34,487 bases of DNA from a bacterium (lineage in GTDB: Bacteria > Latescibacterota > Latescibacteria > Latescibacterales > Latescibacteraceae), in contig JAJFUH010000075.1 of the NCBI GenBank assembly GCA_021372535.1, positions 1-34,487 on the forward strand, in the 5' to 3' direction. Below are positions 17,410-25,403 of this stretch, in pieces. Position 1 is the stretch's first letter. Each line of letters opens with the position of its first letter. The notes below the pieces were generated by a model that saw nothing but the letters and a program-made list of their open reading frames with translations, searched no databases and was not told the DNA's origin. The position numbers and the translations under genes are program-made.

Positions 17410-17438
17410 AATACATGACAGGTGTGCGGTGTCCTGTA
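17410..17438. repeat. Imperfect inverted repeat upstream of the DUF4382 gene
   Basis: ATACATGACA (17410-17419) and TGTCCTGTAT (17429-17438) are inverted repeats with one mismatch and a 9-nt spacer, 56 bp upstream of the lipoprotein start. It could be an operator or a 5'-leader hairpin. Confidence 0.4.
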
Positions 17439-17645
17439 TCACACATATGAGGCAAAAGCCTTCTTATTGCATAGAAAACCTTTACAGCACTGATTATTTT
17501 TTTAAAAATCATCATTTTTGCAACAAATCTTTATTATATATACTCATTGTGTATAATATGCAGATTGGAAAGTGAATTATTCAGTCCTGCTTCATTCTAC
17601 CTGATCTTTCCAGAGAAAATTGCAATTCCTGCATGGGAGGCTGAT

Positions 17646-19655
17646 ATGTATTTGACGAATCGAAACACGGAAACACGTGGACTATGGTTTTTTATTCTTC
17701 TCATCTTCCTGGCGAATCCGGTGGTCAGCCAGAATCTGAATGTCGAAACCATTTCGGTCGATCCCGACCGGATGAACCGTTACCTCGTCGCCGAAGCGGA
17801 AAAACTCCGCAATGAAGCCTGGGAACGTATCAATACCCCTGAAAAACTCGAAAAAGAGCGTGATACCCTGCTTCGTGAATTTCGTTTCATGATCGGTCTG
17901 GAGCCCCTTCCGGAACGCACGCCGCTCCATGTTACGATAGTGCGAACCGTGGACCGTCCCGAATACACTGTCGAAGTACTCCATTACCAGAGTCTTCCCG
18001 GTTTTTATGTTACGGCGAATATCTATCGCCCCAAAAAGGGGAAAGCACCTTTCCCCGGAGTAATCTGGGGACCTGGACATTCGGCACATCCCGATGGCGC
18101 AAAAGCGCTACGCCAGAATTATGCCATCCCCTGGGTTCGCGCGGGGTATATCTGCATGATCATCGACCCGATACAGGTTGCCGAGGTGTTCGGCATACAC
18201 CGCGGAACACATTCGTGGGAATTTTACGACTGGTATGCCCGCGGTTATACACCGGCGGGTATCGAGGTATGGAACGCCATGCGGGCTGTCGATTATCTTC
18301 TGACCCGCCCCGATGTCGACGGGAGCAGACTGACCATCAATGGCGTCTCGGGAGGCGGTCACCTGAGCTGGATGACAGGAACGGCGGACGACCGCATTGC
18401 CGTTGTCCAGCCGGTTGCCGGTACTGCGGATGTTCTCGCCCATATAGAACTCGACCTCCAGCAGAGGCACTGCGATTGCGCCTATTTCATCAACACATAC
18501 CGTCACGACTGGTGTACTCTCGCCGCGCTCATATCGCCGCGTCCTCTCCTCATGCATAACTCGACCGATGACATCTATTACCCTCCCGAAGGATATAAGC
18601 GTGTACTGGAACAGGCCCAAACCCTGTATTCATTCTCAGGAGAACCGGATAAAACCGGTATGTTCGAAGTGCCGGGCGAGCACGGTTATTTTCAGGCTCA
18701 GCGTGAAAAAGCGGTAGAATGGAGCAACTACTGGCTCATGGGAAAAACCACAAAAATCGAGGAAAAACCGTTCGATCCGATAACGGATGCCGAGCTGTCG
18801 GTTTTTGGAGAAGCAGTACCCCCGGATGCCATAAATGCCGGGATACAGGAAACATTCATACCAGCCGCGAAACCTGTTGTCTGTGAAAATCTTGAACTAT
18901 GGAAGATTAAACGGTCGGAAATTCTCGACAAACTGAATACCGTTGTGTTCAGAAACATGCCCCGGCCGTGGAAAGGAGTTGTCAAAAAAACGGGCATCGG
19001 CAATGCATGTATTCTCGAAACGGAACCGGGTATCGAGGTGGGAATGATTTCCTGGTCTCCATCCCCGGAAGGAGGTAAGAAACCTGCTGTGCTCTATATT
19101 GCCTCTCCGGGGGATACCGAGAACAGCGCCTCAAACTTCCTGAGAAGCTATCCGTTTCTGTCCGACTCGACCACACGTCACATTGTTTATCCGAGAGGAA
19201 TCGGCACTACAATCTGGAATGGCATAGAGAGAAGAAGATTCGAGCGGTGTGCAATGCTTCTGGGACGGACGGTGGATGAGATGAGGCTCTATGATGTACT
19301 CTGTGCTGTCGATTATGTGGCGTCGCTGCCCTCGTTCGACGGGCACCTCACTATTACCGGAAGAGGAATGCAGGGCCTGCTCGGTGCATATGCCGCTCTG
19401 CTCGATGACCGTATCGAACGGGTAATTCTGCATTCCCCGCCGCTCAGCCACAGGAGCGGCCCGATTTTTCTTAATATACTCCGATACACCGATATTCCGG
19501 TCTCGCTTGCCCTGCTCGCGCCGCGGGAACTTGTGTTTCTGACTTACGAGATTGAATCGTTCGATTACACGAAAAAGGTGTATCATCTGTATAACGCAGA
19601 TAATCGTTTCCGCAGGGGCTATACGGTGACACAGATATTGAACACAGAAAAATGA
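17646..19655 (+). CDS. Exported tandem alpha/beta-hydrolase; second domain lacks the nucleophile
   Basis: The ATG at 17646 with GGGAGG upstream gives 669 aa with a signal peptide ending near PVVSQ. Domain 1 (~95-365) is an acetyl-xylan-esterase/dienelactone-hydrolase-like fold with nucleophile elbow G-V-S235-G-G-G, acid candidates D308/D309 (NSTDDIYYP) and H346 (GEHGYF). Domain 2 (~395-660) repeats the architecture (RLYDVLCAVDYVASLPSFDGHLTITG, matching NAMRAVDYLLTRPDVDGSRLTING). At the elbow, however, it has G-R-G574-M-Q-G, so serine is replaced, and no acid/His pair is evident. One active esterase plus one pseudo-hydrolase domain is inferred. A TATAAT at 17552-17557 may belong to its promoter. 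Substrate unknown. Confidence 0.87.
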   Translation: MYLTNRNTETRGLWFFILLIFLANPVVSQNLNVETISVDPDRMNRYLVAEAEKLRNEAWERINTPEKLEKERDTLLREFRFMIGLEPLPERTPLHVTIVRTVDRPEYTVEVLHYQSLPGFYVTANIYRPKKGKAPFPGVIWGPGHSAHPDGAKALRQNYAIPWVRAGYICMIIDPIQVAEVFGIHRGTHSWEFYDWYARGYTPAGIEVWNAMRAVDYLLTRPDVDGSRLTINGVSGGGHLSWMTGTADDRIAVVQPVAGTADVLAHIELDLQQRHCDCAYFINTYRHDWCTLAALISPRPLLMHNSTDDIYYPPEGYKRVLEQAQTLYSFSGEPDKTGMFEVPGEHGYFQAQREKAVEWSNYWLMGKTTKIEEKPFDPITDAELSVFGEAVPPDAINAGIQETFIPAAKPVVCENLELWKIKRSEILDKLNTVVFRNMPRPWKGVVKKTGIGNACILETEPGIEVGMISWSPSPEGGKKPAVLYIASPGDTENSASNFLRSYPFLSDSTTRHIVYPRGIGTTIWNGIERRRFERCAMLLGRTVDEMRLYDVLCAVDYVASLPSFDGHLTITGRGMQGLLGAYAALLDDRIERVILHSPPLSHRSGPIFLNILRYTDIPVSLALLAPRELVFLTYEIESFDYTKKVYHLYNADNRFRRGYTVTQILNTEK

Positions 19656-19732
19656 AACCCGGATTGATTATTTTCGATGATTATGCGAGGTCTGTCGGGA
19701 CATCATCATGATACAGGTTGTAAAGCCAAATG

Positions 19733-20668
19733 TTACTTGTACGCCCGCGCCCATGAAGGACAATCATCCAGCATTTTATTATCGGTCACCGCATGCTGGT
19801 CGGATCCATCGGCATTCATGACATATACCTCACGGTTGCCGTCACGGAGGCTGACAAATGCGATCTGTGATCCGTCCGGCGACCATACCGGATTGATGTT
19901 CATCTCGGTACTGTTTGTGAGGTTCACAATATCTGAACCATCGCTTTTCATGACATAAATATCATAATTACCGTCCCGGTTGGACATGAAAGCAATTCTT
20001 GCACCGTCACGCGACCAGGAAGGGCAATCGTCCTGAGCAGTGCTGTCGGTGATTTTTGTCTGGTTAGAACCATCGGCATTCATGACATATATATCCGTGT
20101 TCTCCTCGATTGTGGTGACATAGGCAATCCTGGTTCCATCCGGAGACCATGACGGCGCGGAATTGAGATCGGGGGTATTGGTCAGATTAACCGGATCGGA
20201 GCCGTCAAGACTGATAACAAATATATCGCTCGTTTTGCTCCGGCAGCAGACAACAGTTTCATACACAATTCTGGTTCCATCAGGCGACCAGTTCGAACGG
20301 CCGATACCGATGGCTTTTTCGTGAACTCTCCGTATACCTGTTCCGTCGGCATTGACAATGAACAGACCAAATGCGTTTTTGCTGCTACGGTTGCTTGCGA
20401 AAGCGACCATCGTGCCATCGGGAGACAACGAAGGATAACGGTTCCATCCCTTGCCGTCGGTCAGTTTTACAGGATTCGAGCCATCGGAGTCGATAATCCA
20501 TATATCGAATGTTCCGCTTCTTAGGGACTCGAATACGATTTTCGACGGAGGTACGTTTTTCTTGCCTGCTCCGGGGGCGTCCGAAGATTTCTCTTTTGAA
20601 CATGATACGAAAGAAATCGCACTTACAAACACAACAATGATTACATAATACAACATACAGTTTTTCAT
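19733..20668 (-). CDS. TolB-like PD40 beta-propeller lipoprotein
   Basis: 311 aa, lipoprotein signal with cysteine C23 (AISFVSC), an SK-rich linker, then six PD40/TolB-type blades with the recurring WSPDGTRIAY / DIYVMNADGSN pattern from ~45 to the end. No other domain is present. It resembles the TolB propeller but lacks the N-terminal TolB domain and is not beside tol genes, so a Tol-Pal role is not implied. Highly similar successive blades suggest recent internal duplication. AAGGTG precedes the ATG. It converges on the tandem hydrolase gene, 77 bp away. Confidence 0.9.
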   Translation of the reverse strand: MKNCMLYYVIIVVFVSAISFVSCSKEKSSDAPGAGKKNVPPSKIVFESLRSGTFDIWIIDSDGSNPVKLTDGKGWNRYPSLSPDGTMVAFASNRSSKNAFGLFIVNADGTGIRRVHEKAIGIGRSNWSPDGTRIVYETVVCCRSKTSDIFVISLDGSDPVNLTNTPDLNSAPSWSPDGTRIAYVTTIEENTDIYVMNADGSNQTKITDSTAQDDCPSWSRDGARIAFMSNRDGNYDIYVMKSDGSDIVNLTNSTEMNINPVWSPDGSQIAFVSLRDGNREVYVMNADGSDQHAVTDNKMLDDCPSWARAYK

Positions 20669-21322
20669 TGATTACACCTTTATAAGGACAGTATCATTCG
20701 ATAAAGATTGAACAGCATATGATTATTCTGCAATCCATTATCACCCAAAACACCGGAGAAATCCTCAATAATGTTACCATGGAATATCCGATAAATCAAG
20801 TGGTTATTTTAATGATCCGGCCATCCCCTTTTTTCAGAACACTTTTTTATATGTTACTTCCTTTACGTGCCCAAAGGAAGTAACCAGGGAAAGGGCACCC
20901 CGTGAAAAGCCTTTTTCCCCGTTCACTGCCCGTTTTTCGGGAATGTGTGAACTCACGAGCCTTCGGCCCGCTCGGACAGCACCCATTCTTTTTCCGAAAA
21001 CCGGTTGTGACCATGGGGTTTTTCAACGTGTTTATAAATTCACAGGTCTTGATGGTCTATCTTCTATTATAATCAATGTATTACAATACAATTCATCGTG
21101 GTTTTGGGAGATAGCCACGTTATTTTTACTGATTTGACGATCCCCATTTTTAAAAACGTTTTTTATATCACCAATAAAAAAAACTGTCTTATACCGGGTA
21201 TTTTTTTTACTTTTCAGTAAAATACTTTTCAAGTTCTTCTCAAAAAGGTTGATTCCCGTACTTATATCATATTCCAGAGCGTGATATTACTGTCATCTGA
21301 AGCAAATATGAGGAGGTATCAA
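20669..21322. other. Long intergenic region with a repeat-like element
   Basis: About 650 bp without a convincing gene. The left and right parts are AT-rich. A more GC-rich insert at about 20820-21020 contains the inverted repeat ACTTCCTTT-N8-AAAGGAAGT (20855-20880). A 64-codon ORF (20943-21137) has no ribosome binding site and is composed partly of this insert; I do not call it a gene. Confidence 0.5.
20855..20880. repeat. 9-bp perfect inverted repeat within a possible dispersed element
   Basis: ACTTCCTTT and AAAGGAAGT are separated by 8 nt, at the left side of a GC-richer insert in an AT-rich spacer. No second copy was found in this window. Confidence 0.5.
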
Positions 21323-22759
21323 ATGGATAGAAGGGATTTTTTGAAAAAAACAGCCTCGACTGCCGGACTGGTCTGCGCCGGAAGCGAACTCGCCAGCCTG
21401 ATGATACCGACCGAGGCTGGAGCGGTGGCTACCGGCGGCGGAATCGACATCGAGGAAGGCGTATGGATGCTCGAATCGGGAAAAGAGCGTAATGTCATGC
21501 CACAGATACGGCCTGAAATCCTCAATAATCCGCGCGCCGTTTTTCTCATCGAGACCCATGTGAGCGGTTCTCCCGATCCGCAGGGATTTTTCACCGACTC
21601 ACGCGACCAGATTTATGAAACTGGGAAAAAAATCGTGCCCGATATTTTTGTAAAAGGTTCCACAAAAGGCGGATCGACATTTATCAAAATGAACTATACA
21701 TGGATTCCCGATAATTCATACAGCCCGGTGACCGGAGTCATCACCTCTTCTGACTTTGCGGCAGGATTTGTCGAGGGACTCCGTGAAATCGGCAACACCA
21801 ATGTCATGCTCGGAGACCGCGGAGGAACGAACATCCGTAACCACCGCATGACCGGTATTTACAACGTCATGGACGCGCACAATATCAACGTGATGATGCC
21901 AACATACGAGCGCTTCAGCCATTACAACAAAAACGAACTCAACTGGCATAAAGTTCCCAAACCGGTAGTCTGGAACACCATACCGACCTACAGACCGCTC
22001 GGGGATCCGGACAACATGTTCATCAACATGCCAAAACTCAAGAACCACTACCTCACGGGCACCACACTCTCGGTAAAGAATCTCCAGGGATCGGTTCCGA
22101 CCGGTTACGGCCATTACTGCAATGAGTGGGCGGAGCTCGATTTCCTCATTAAAAATGTCTACATGATTAATCCCAGGCACTTTACGAAAGACTGGAGAGA
22201 AAGTGTCGAGGCGGCTTTTCTGAAACACCGCGAGGCCGGATTCAAATACTGGGATTACGAGGGCGCCTACAAAAAATACGAAGCCGAAGGAGGACGGCCT
22301 GCCTTCGATAAAATCCGGGAAAACCGTGAAGCCGTCCGGGAATTCATGAAAGAGCATCCCTACCTCATGCGGGACGAACTGTGGACCCAGCGTGCGCTCG
22401 ATTCCGCATCGGCCATAAAACCCACGATCAACATCGTCGAGGGCGTCATAGGCCGTGACGGCGACGGGTTCAGTATCGGAAAGGACGAGCTGTGCAACAT
22501 CGTTATAGCAGGCCTTTCCACCTTCGAAACCGATGTGATCGGCTCGTACATCATGGGGCAGAATCCGCAGGAGCTCTGGTTCACCCGTGTCATGAAAGAA
22601 CGGGGACTTGCCGAGTGCGATCCCGAAAAAATCGACGTCTACTTTATCAGGAACGGTGAGGTCACACCGGTCAAAAACCTTGCCGGGATTCGGCGGTACA
22701 AACTCGGGTGCAATATCCATGCGATGCTCAGGGAAACCGGCAAACGGCTCTTCTGGTGA
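21323..22759 (+). CDS. Tat-exported DUF362-family protein
   Basis: The ATG at 21323 follows AGGAGGT directly and gives 478 aa; the open 14-codon extension upstream is unlikely to be translated. The N-terminus MDRRDFLKKTASTAGLVC is a textbook twin-arginine signal. The body carries DUF362 hallmarks: FIKMNYTW, a central NMPKLKNHYLTGTTLSVKNLQG block, and INIVEGVIGRDGDGFSIGKD, followed by the NIVIAGLSTFETDVIGSYIMG segment. The family is thought to be redox or Fe-S linked, but no ferredoxin-like CxxCxxC cluster is visible, so cofactor and reaction are unknown. Tat export implies folding or cofactor loading in the cytoplasm. It lies 240 bp upstream of a second exported enzyme (nitrilase) on the same strand. 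Confidence 0.9.
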   Translation: MDRRDFLKKTASTAGLVCAGSELASLMIPTEAGAVATGGGIDIEEGVWMLESGKERNVMPQIRPEILNNPRAVFLIETHVSGSPDPQGFFTDSRDQIYETGKKIVPDIFVKGSTKGGSTFIKMNYTWIPDNSYSPVTGVITSSDFAAGFVEGLREIGNTNVMLGDRGGTNIRNHRMTGIYNVMDAHNINVMMPTYERFSHYNKNELNWHKVPKPVVWNTIPTYRPLGDPDNMFINMPKLKNHYLTGTTLSVKNLQGSVPTGYGHYCNEWAELDFLIKNVYMINPRHFTKDWRESVEAAFLKHREAGFKYWDYEGAYKKYEAEGGRPAFDKIRENREAVREFMKEHPYLMRDELWTQRALDSASAIKPTINIVEGVIGRDGDGFSIGKDELCNIVIAGLSTFETDVIGSYIMGQNPQELWFTRVMKERGLAECDPEKIDVYFIRNGEVTPVKNLAGIRRYKLGCNIHAMLRETGKRLFW

Positions 22760-22813
22760 TAACCTGATTCTGCGATACCGGGAGAATGATTTATATGCGT
22801 AAATATTCCGTTA

Positions 22814-22838
22814 ATTGAATCTATTCGCAAGATTCAAT
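22814..22838. repeat. Hairpin after the DUF362 gene
   Basis: A perfect 9-bp stem ATTGAATCT / AGATTCAAT (22814-22822 with 22830-22838) and a 7-nt loop lie 55 bp after the stop. There is no U-tract, so it is a processing or weak termination candidate only. Confidence 0.45.
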
Positions 22839-22843
22839 AGAAC

Positions 22844-22866
22844 ACGGATTATACGGATATACGCGG
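22844..22866 (+). repeat. ACGGATT-type repeat, copy 1
   Basis: A 23-nt unit of ACGGATT-type words. About 17 of 23 positions match the reverse complement of 33175-33197. It is a degenerate member of a simple dispersed repeat. Confidence 0.4.
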
Positions 22867-22941
22867 ATTTGTTTTTATATATCTTTTTGATGTCAACATT
22901 TAATTGTCATTAAAGATAGTATTAATAATCTATTATATCTC

Positions 22942-22974
22942 TTCGTGCCTTTGTGCCTTTGTGGTGAAATATTT
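22942..22974 (-). repeat. CACAAAG-type dispersed repeat, copy 2
   Basis: The reverse complement of this 33-nt segment is 31/33 identical to 9361-9393. It lies immediately 5' of the nitrilase gene, about 25 bp before its start. Confidence 0.75.
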
Positions 22975-22999
22975 TCTCGAATAATCCGGGTCAGGAATA

Positions 23000-24022
23000 A
23001 TGATGAAAAGAAGAACCTTTGTAAAGGCAGCGGCGGCAGGCGGTTTTACAGGTATACTCGAACAGGGATGTTCGGCGATGGTCAACCGGTCGAAACCGCC
23101 CAATCCCGAATATCTCAATAAAAGCAGTACGGGGCAGACAGCGGCTCTACTGTCCGTTGCCACCTGCCAGTTCACGGTTACCGGCAATATCGAAAACAAC
23201 TGCAGGACGGTTTTGCGGCTCATGGACACTGCAAAAGCCGAGGGCGCCGATGTGGCACATTTTTCCGAAACATGCCTCGGCGGATATGCCGGAGTCGATT
23301 TCGAGACATTCGACACATATGACTGGGACACCCTCCGGCGCTGCACCGAAACAATCATGAACCACGCGGGTGAATTACACCTGTGGGTAATTCTCGGCTC
23401 GAATCACCGTCTCACCGAAAATCATAAACCTCATAACAGCCTCTATGTTATCGATGACAATGGGAAAATTGTTGACCGCTATGACAAGATGTTTTGCACG
23501 GGTAACAAAGAGGGAACATCCGGTGACCTCAAACATTACAGCTCCGGCTCGCATTTTTCCGTACTCACCATAAAAGGGATCATATGCGGGCTGCAGATAT
23601 GCCATGACATGCGTTATCCCGAATTATACCGTGAACATGCGAAACGGGGCGTTCAGCTCATGTTTCATTCGTACTATAACGGGAAACGGAAATTCAAAAA
23701 TCCGAAGAACCCCGATGAAAACATCTGGGGAGTCATTACCGAACCGACCATGCAGACGTATGCGGCGGAAAACAACATGTGGATAAGCGCCAATAACACG
23801 ACAACGCCGGAGAGCTGCTGGCCGAGCTTTTTCGTCCGTCCCGACGGCGTTATCACCGGCAGGCTCAAACGTAACAGAGAGAGCCTGCTCATATCCATCG
23901 TCGATACACGGTACTCGTATTACGATGCTTCACGGGAATGGCGGGAGCGAGCCATGAGCGGCGTTTACCACAGTGGGGAAATGATCACAGACGAGCGTTC
24001 GGACGACAGAACATCATTGTGA
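23000..24022 (+). CDS. Exported carbon-nitrogen hydrolase (nitrilase superfamily)
   Basis: 340 aa. The Glu-Lys-Cys triad is present: E90 (FSETCLGGY), K163 (RYDKMF) and C201 (LQICHDMRYPE), in the normal order. The superfamily hydrolyses nitriles, amides or carbamoyl compounds. Unlike most members, the protein begins with a Tat-like leader (MMKRRTFVKAAAAGGFTGILEQGC) and so should act outside the cytoplasm. The Cys after LEQG might be lipidated, although the -3 residue is atypical for a lipobox. AGGA lies five bases before the first ATG; a second ATG follows immediately. Substrate unknown. With the DUF362 gene it forms a pair of Tat-type exported enzymes. Confidence 0.9.
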   Translation: MMKRRTFVKAAAAGGFTGILEQGCSAMVNRSKPPNPEYLNKSSTGQTAALLSVATCQFTVTGNIENNCRTVLRLMDTAKAEGADVAHFSETCLGGYAGVDFETFDTYDWDTLRRCTETIMNHAGELHLWVILGSNHRLTENHKPHNSLYVIDDNGKIVDRYDKMFCTGNKEGTSGDLKHYSSGSHFSVLTIKGIICGLQICHDMRYPELYREHAKRGVQLMFHSYYNGKRKFKNPKNPDENIWGVITEPTMQTYAAENNMWISANNTTTPESCWPSFFVRPDGVITGRLKRNRESLLISIVDTRYSYYDASREWRERAMSGVYHSGEMITDERSDDRTSL

Positions 24023-24049
24023 AACGGTGACTTATTTTTACGGTATAGA

Positions 24050-24114
24050 CCCTGAAACGGGTTCAGGGTGAGGTGGATTCGGTCCAGTCGTCATGCTGAA
24101 CCTGTTTCAGCATC
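24050..24114. repeat. Double hairpin repeat (REP-like)
   Basis: Two 8-bp stems in tandem: ACCCTGAA / TTCAGGGT (24050-24057 with 24063-24070) and ATGCTGAA / TTCAGCAT (24094-24101 with 24107-24114). They lie between the nitrilase and the convergent UroD gene. The second hairpin and its GTC prefix recur in variant form at 27771-27794. Confidence 0.65.
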
Positions 24115-24160
24115 TATCATCAATGATCAATAATACTGACAAACAGATACACTGGGAAGT

Positions 24161-25330
24161 TTACCGCATATCTTCAATATCATACTCGCCGAGATCGAGG
24201 GGATATCTCCCATACTCCCGGACGAGCTTGACCACGTAATCATACCTCTGTCCCGAAATGTTCCCGGGAACGGAATGATCCGACTGGAAAATGAATCCCC
24301 CGCCCTTTGCGGCATTGAGTTTCCTCAGCACGATCTTTTTCAGGTCATCGAGTTCTGCCTGCGCCCAGTCGAGCACATCCATGTTGCCGCAGAAGGCAAT
24401 GCTGTGCCCGTATCTGCGCCGCAGATCGATCACATCGAGACCCGCCTTGGCCTCGAGGGGATTGTAGGCATCGACGCCGAGTTCGATGAAATCCCCGAAA
24501 ATACGGCTGACATTCCCGCAGCCGTGATAGATAACCGGCAGGTTATGCGCATGACAGACATCGATAATGGCCTTTACCCCGGGTTTGAAATAAGTTCGCC
24601 AGTATTCGGGTGAGAAAAACATATCCTTACGGTATGCCACATCGCCCCAGATAACCATGCCGTCCAGCATGCCGCCCGCCGCCTCAATCTGGGCTTTCGC
24701 CATTTCGACCGAAAAATCGTTGATACGCCCGACAAACGCTCCCAGCTCATCTGGATAGAGCCCTATCCAGAGCAGGGCGTTTTCCGAGCCGATAATCCGC
24801 CAGAGAGTCTCATAGCCCTCGCATACGCTTCCATATACGGGGAAATCCGGATAGAGCGACCGCACCGAATCGATCCAGGGCGGGCTGTTTCTGAAAAACC
24901 CGTCGCCGACGCCGGCTATCTGGTTATCGCCGCCGTTGAAATACCGCCGCTCGTCATGAGGATCATCGAAGCGGAATGCCGTCATCTTCTCAACGGTATC
25001 GGTACCGAATTCGAGGTACGCCGGCATGGGATGGTCATACTTCTTCTGTATCACCGCCTCGAAACCGGTCCGGACAACAATTTCCTCATCATTTTCGCGG
25101 AGAACCTCGAACTGCTTTATGTGGGGATCCATATTGGGCACCGTCACAATCCAGTCGAGGTCATAGTAACGATAGATGTCAGCGTCAGCCGGAAGACCAA
25201 GGTCCTTTTTCCAGCGCTCGATGAAACTCCCCCAGAAAAAGTCGCTCACCGGCACACGGTCGGGCTCGATGTGGCGGAGCGTTTTATTCATCCTGTCCAG
25301 CTTGGCAAGACACGAAGCCGTTCTTTCCAT
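24161..25330 (-). CDS. Uroporphyrinogen-decarboxylase-family protein (MtaA-like), copy 1
   Basis: 389 aa, TIM-barrel UroD superfamily. The N-terminus (LDRMNKTLRHIEPDRVPVSDFFWG) and the glycine/metal-site region VIYHGCGN with a later AFCGNMDVLDW are family landmarks. The H-x-C...C arrangement resembles the zinc site of corrinoid/methylcobamide methyltransferases such as MtaA rather than heme-biosynthetic HemE. AAGGAG precedes the ATG. It is the third gene of a leftward UroD-RhaT-UroD set, 73 bp after the transporter. A role in demethylation or use of an imported methylated compound is an inference; no corrinoid protein gene is adjacent. Confidence 0.85.
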   Translation of the reverse strand: MERTASCLAKLDRMNKTLRHIEPDRVPVSDFFWGSFIERWKKDLGLPADADIYRYYDLDWIVTVPNMDPHIKQFEVLRENDEEIVVRTGFEAVIQKKYDHPMPAYLEFGTDTVEKMTAFRFDDPHDERRYFNGGDNQIAGVGDGFFRNSPPWIDSVRSLYPDFPVYGSVCEGYETLWRIIGSENALLWIGLYPDELGAFVGRINDFSVEMAKAQIEAAGGMLDGMVIWGDVAYRKDMFFSPEYWRTYFKPGVKAIIDVCHAHNLPVIYHGCGNVSRIFGDFIELGVDAYNPLEAKAGLDVIDLRRRYGHSIAFCGNMDVLDWAQAELDDLKKIVLRKLNAAKGGGFIFQSDHSVPGNISGQRYDYVVKLVREYGRYPLDLGEYDIEDMR

Positions 25331-25403
25331 GATTCCGAACTCCTTCTAACGCTAATATATTCTTTTTTGGGGCTTTTTGAAGAATTGCCCCTCTTTTCTT
25401 CTT

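Noticed and set aside
19733-20668. Calling the PD40 lipoprotein TolB
   Set aside because: It lacks the N-terminal TolB domain and has no tol-pal neighbours, so only the propeller family is claimed.
20943-21137. 64-aa ORF in the long spacer
   Set aside because: No ribosome binding site and the frame is open upstream without a start. Composition follows a repeat-like insert, so it is not called as a gene.
21716-22720. 334-codon open frame antisense to the DUF362 gene
   Set aside because: It has no ribosome binding site or recognisable family, and lies wholly opposite a gene with a clear Tat signal and conserved motifs; it is a codon-bias shadow.
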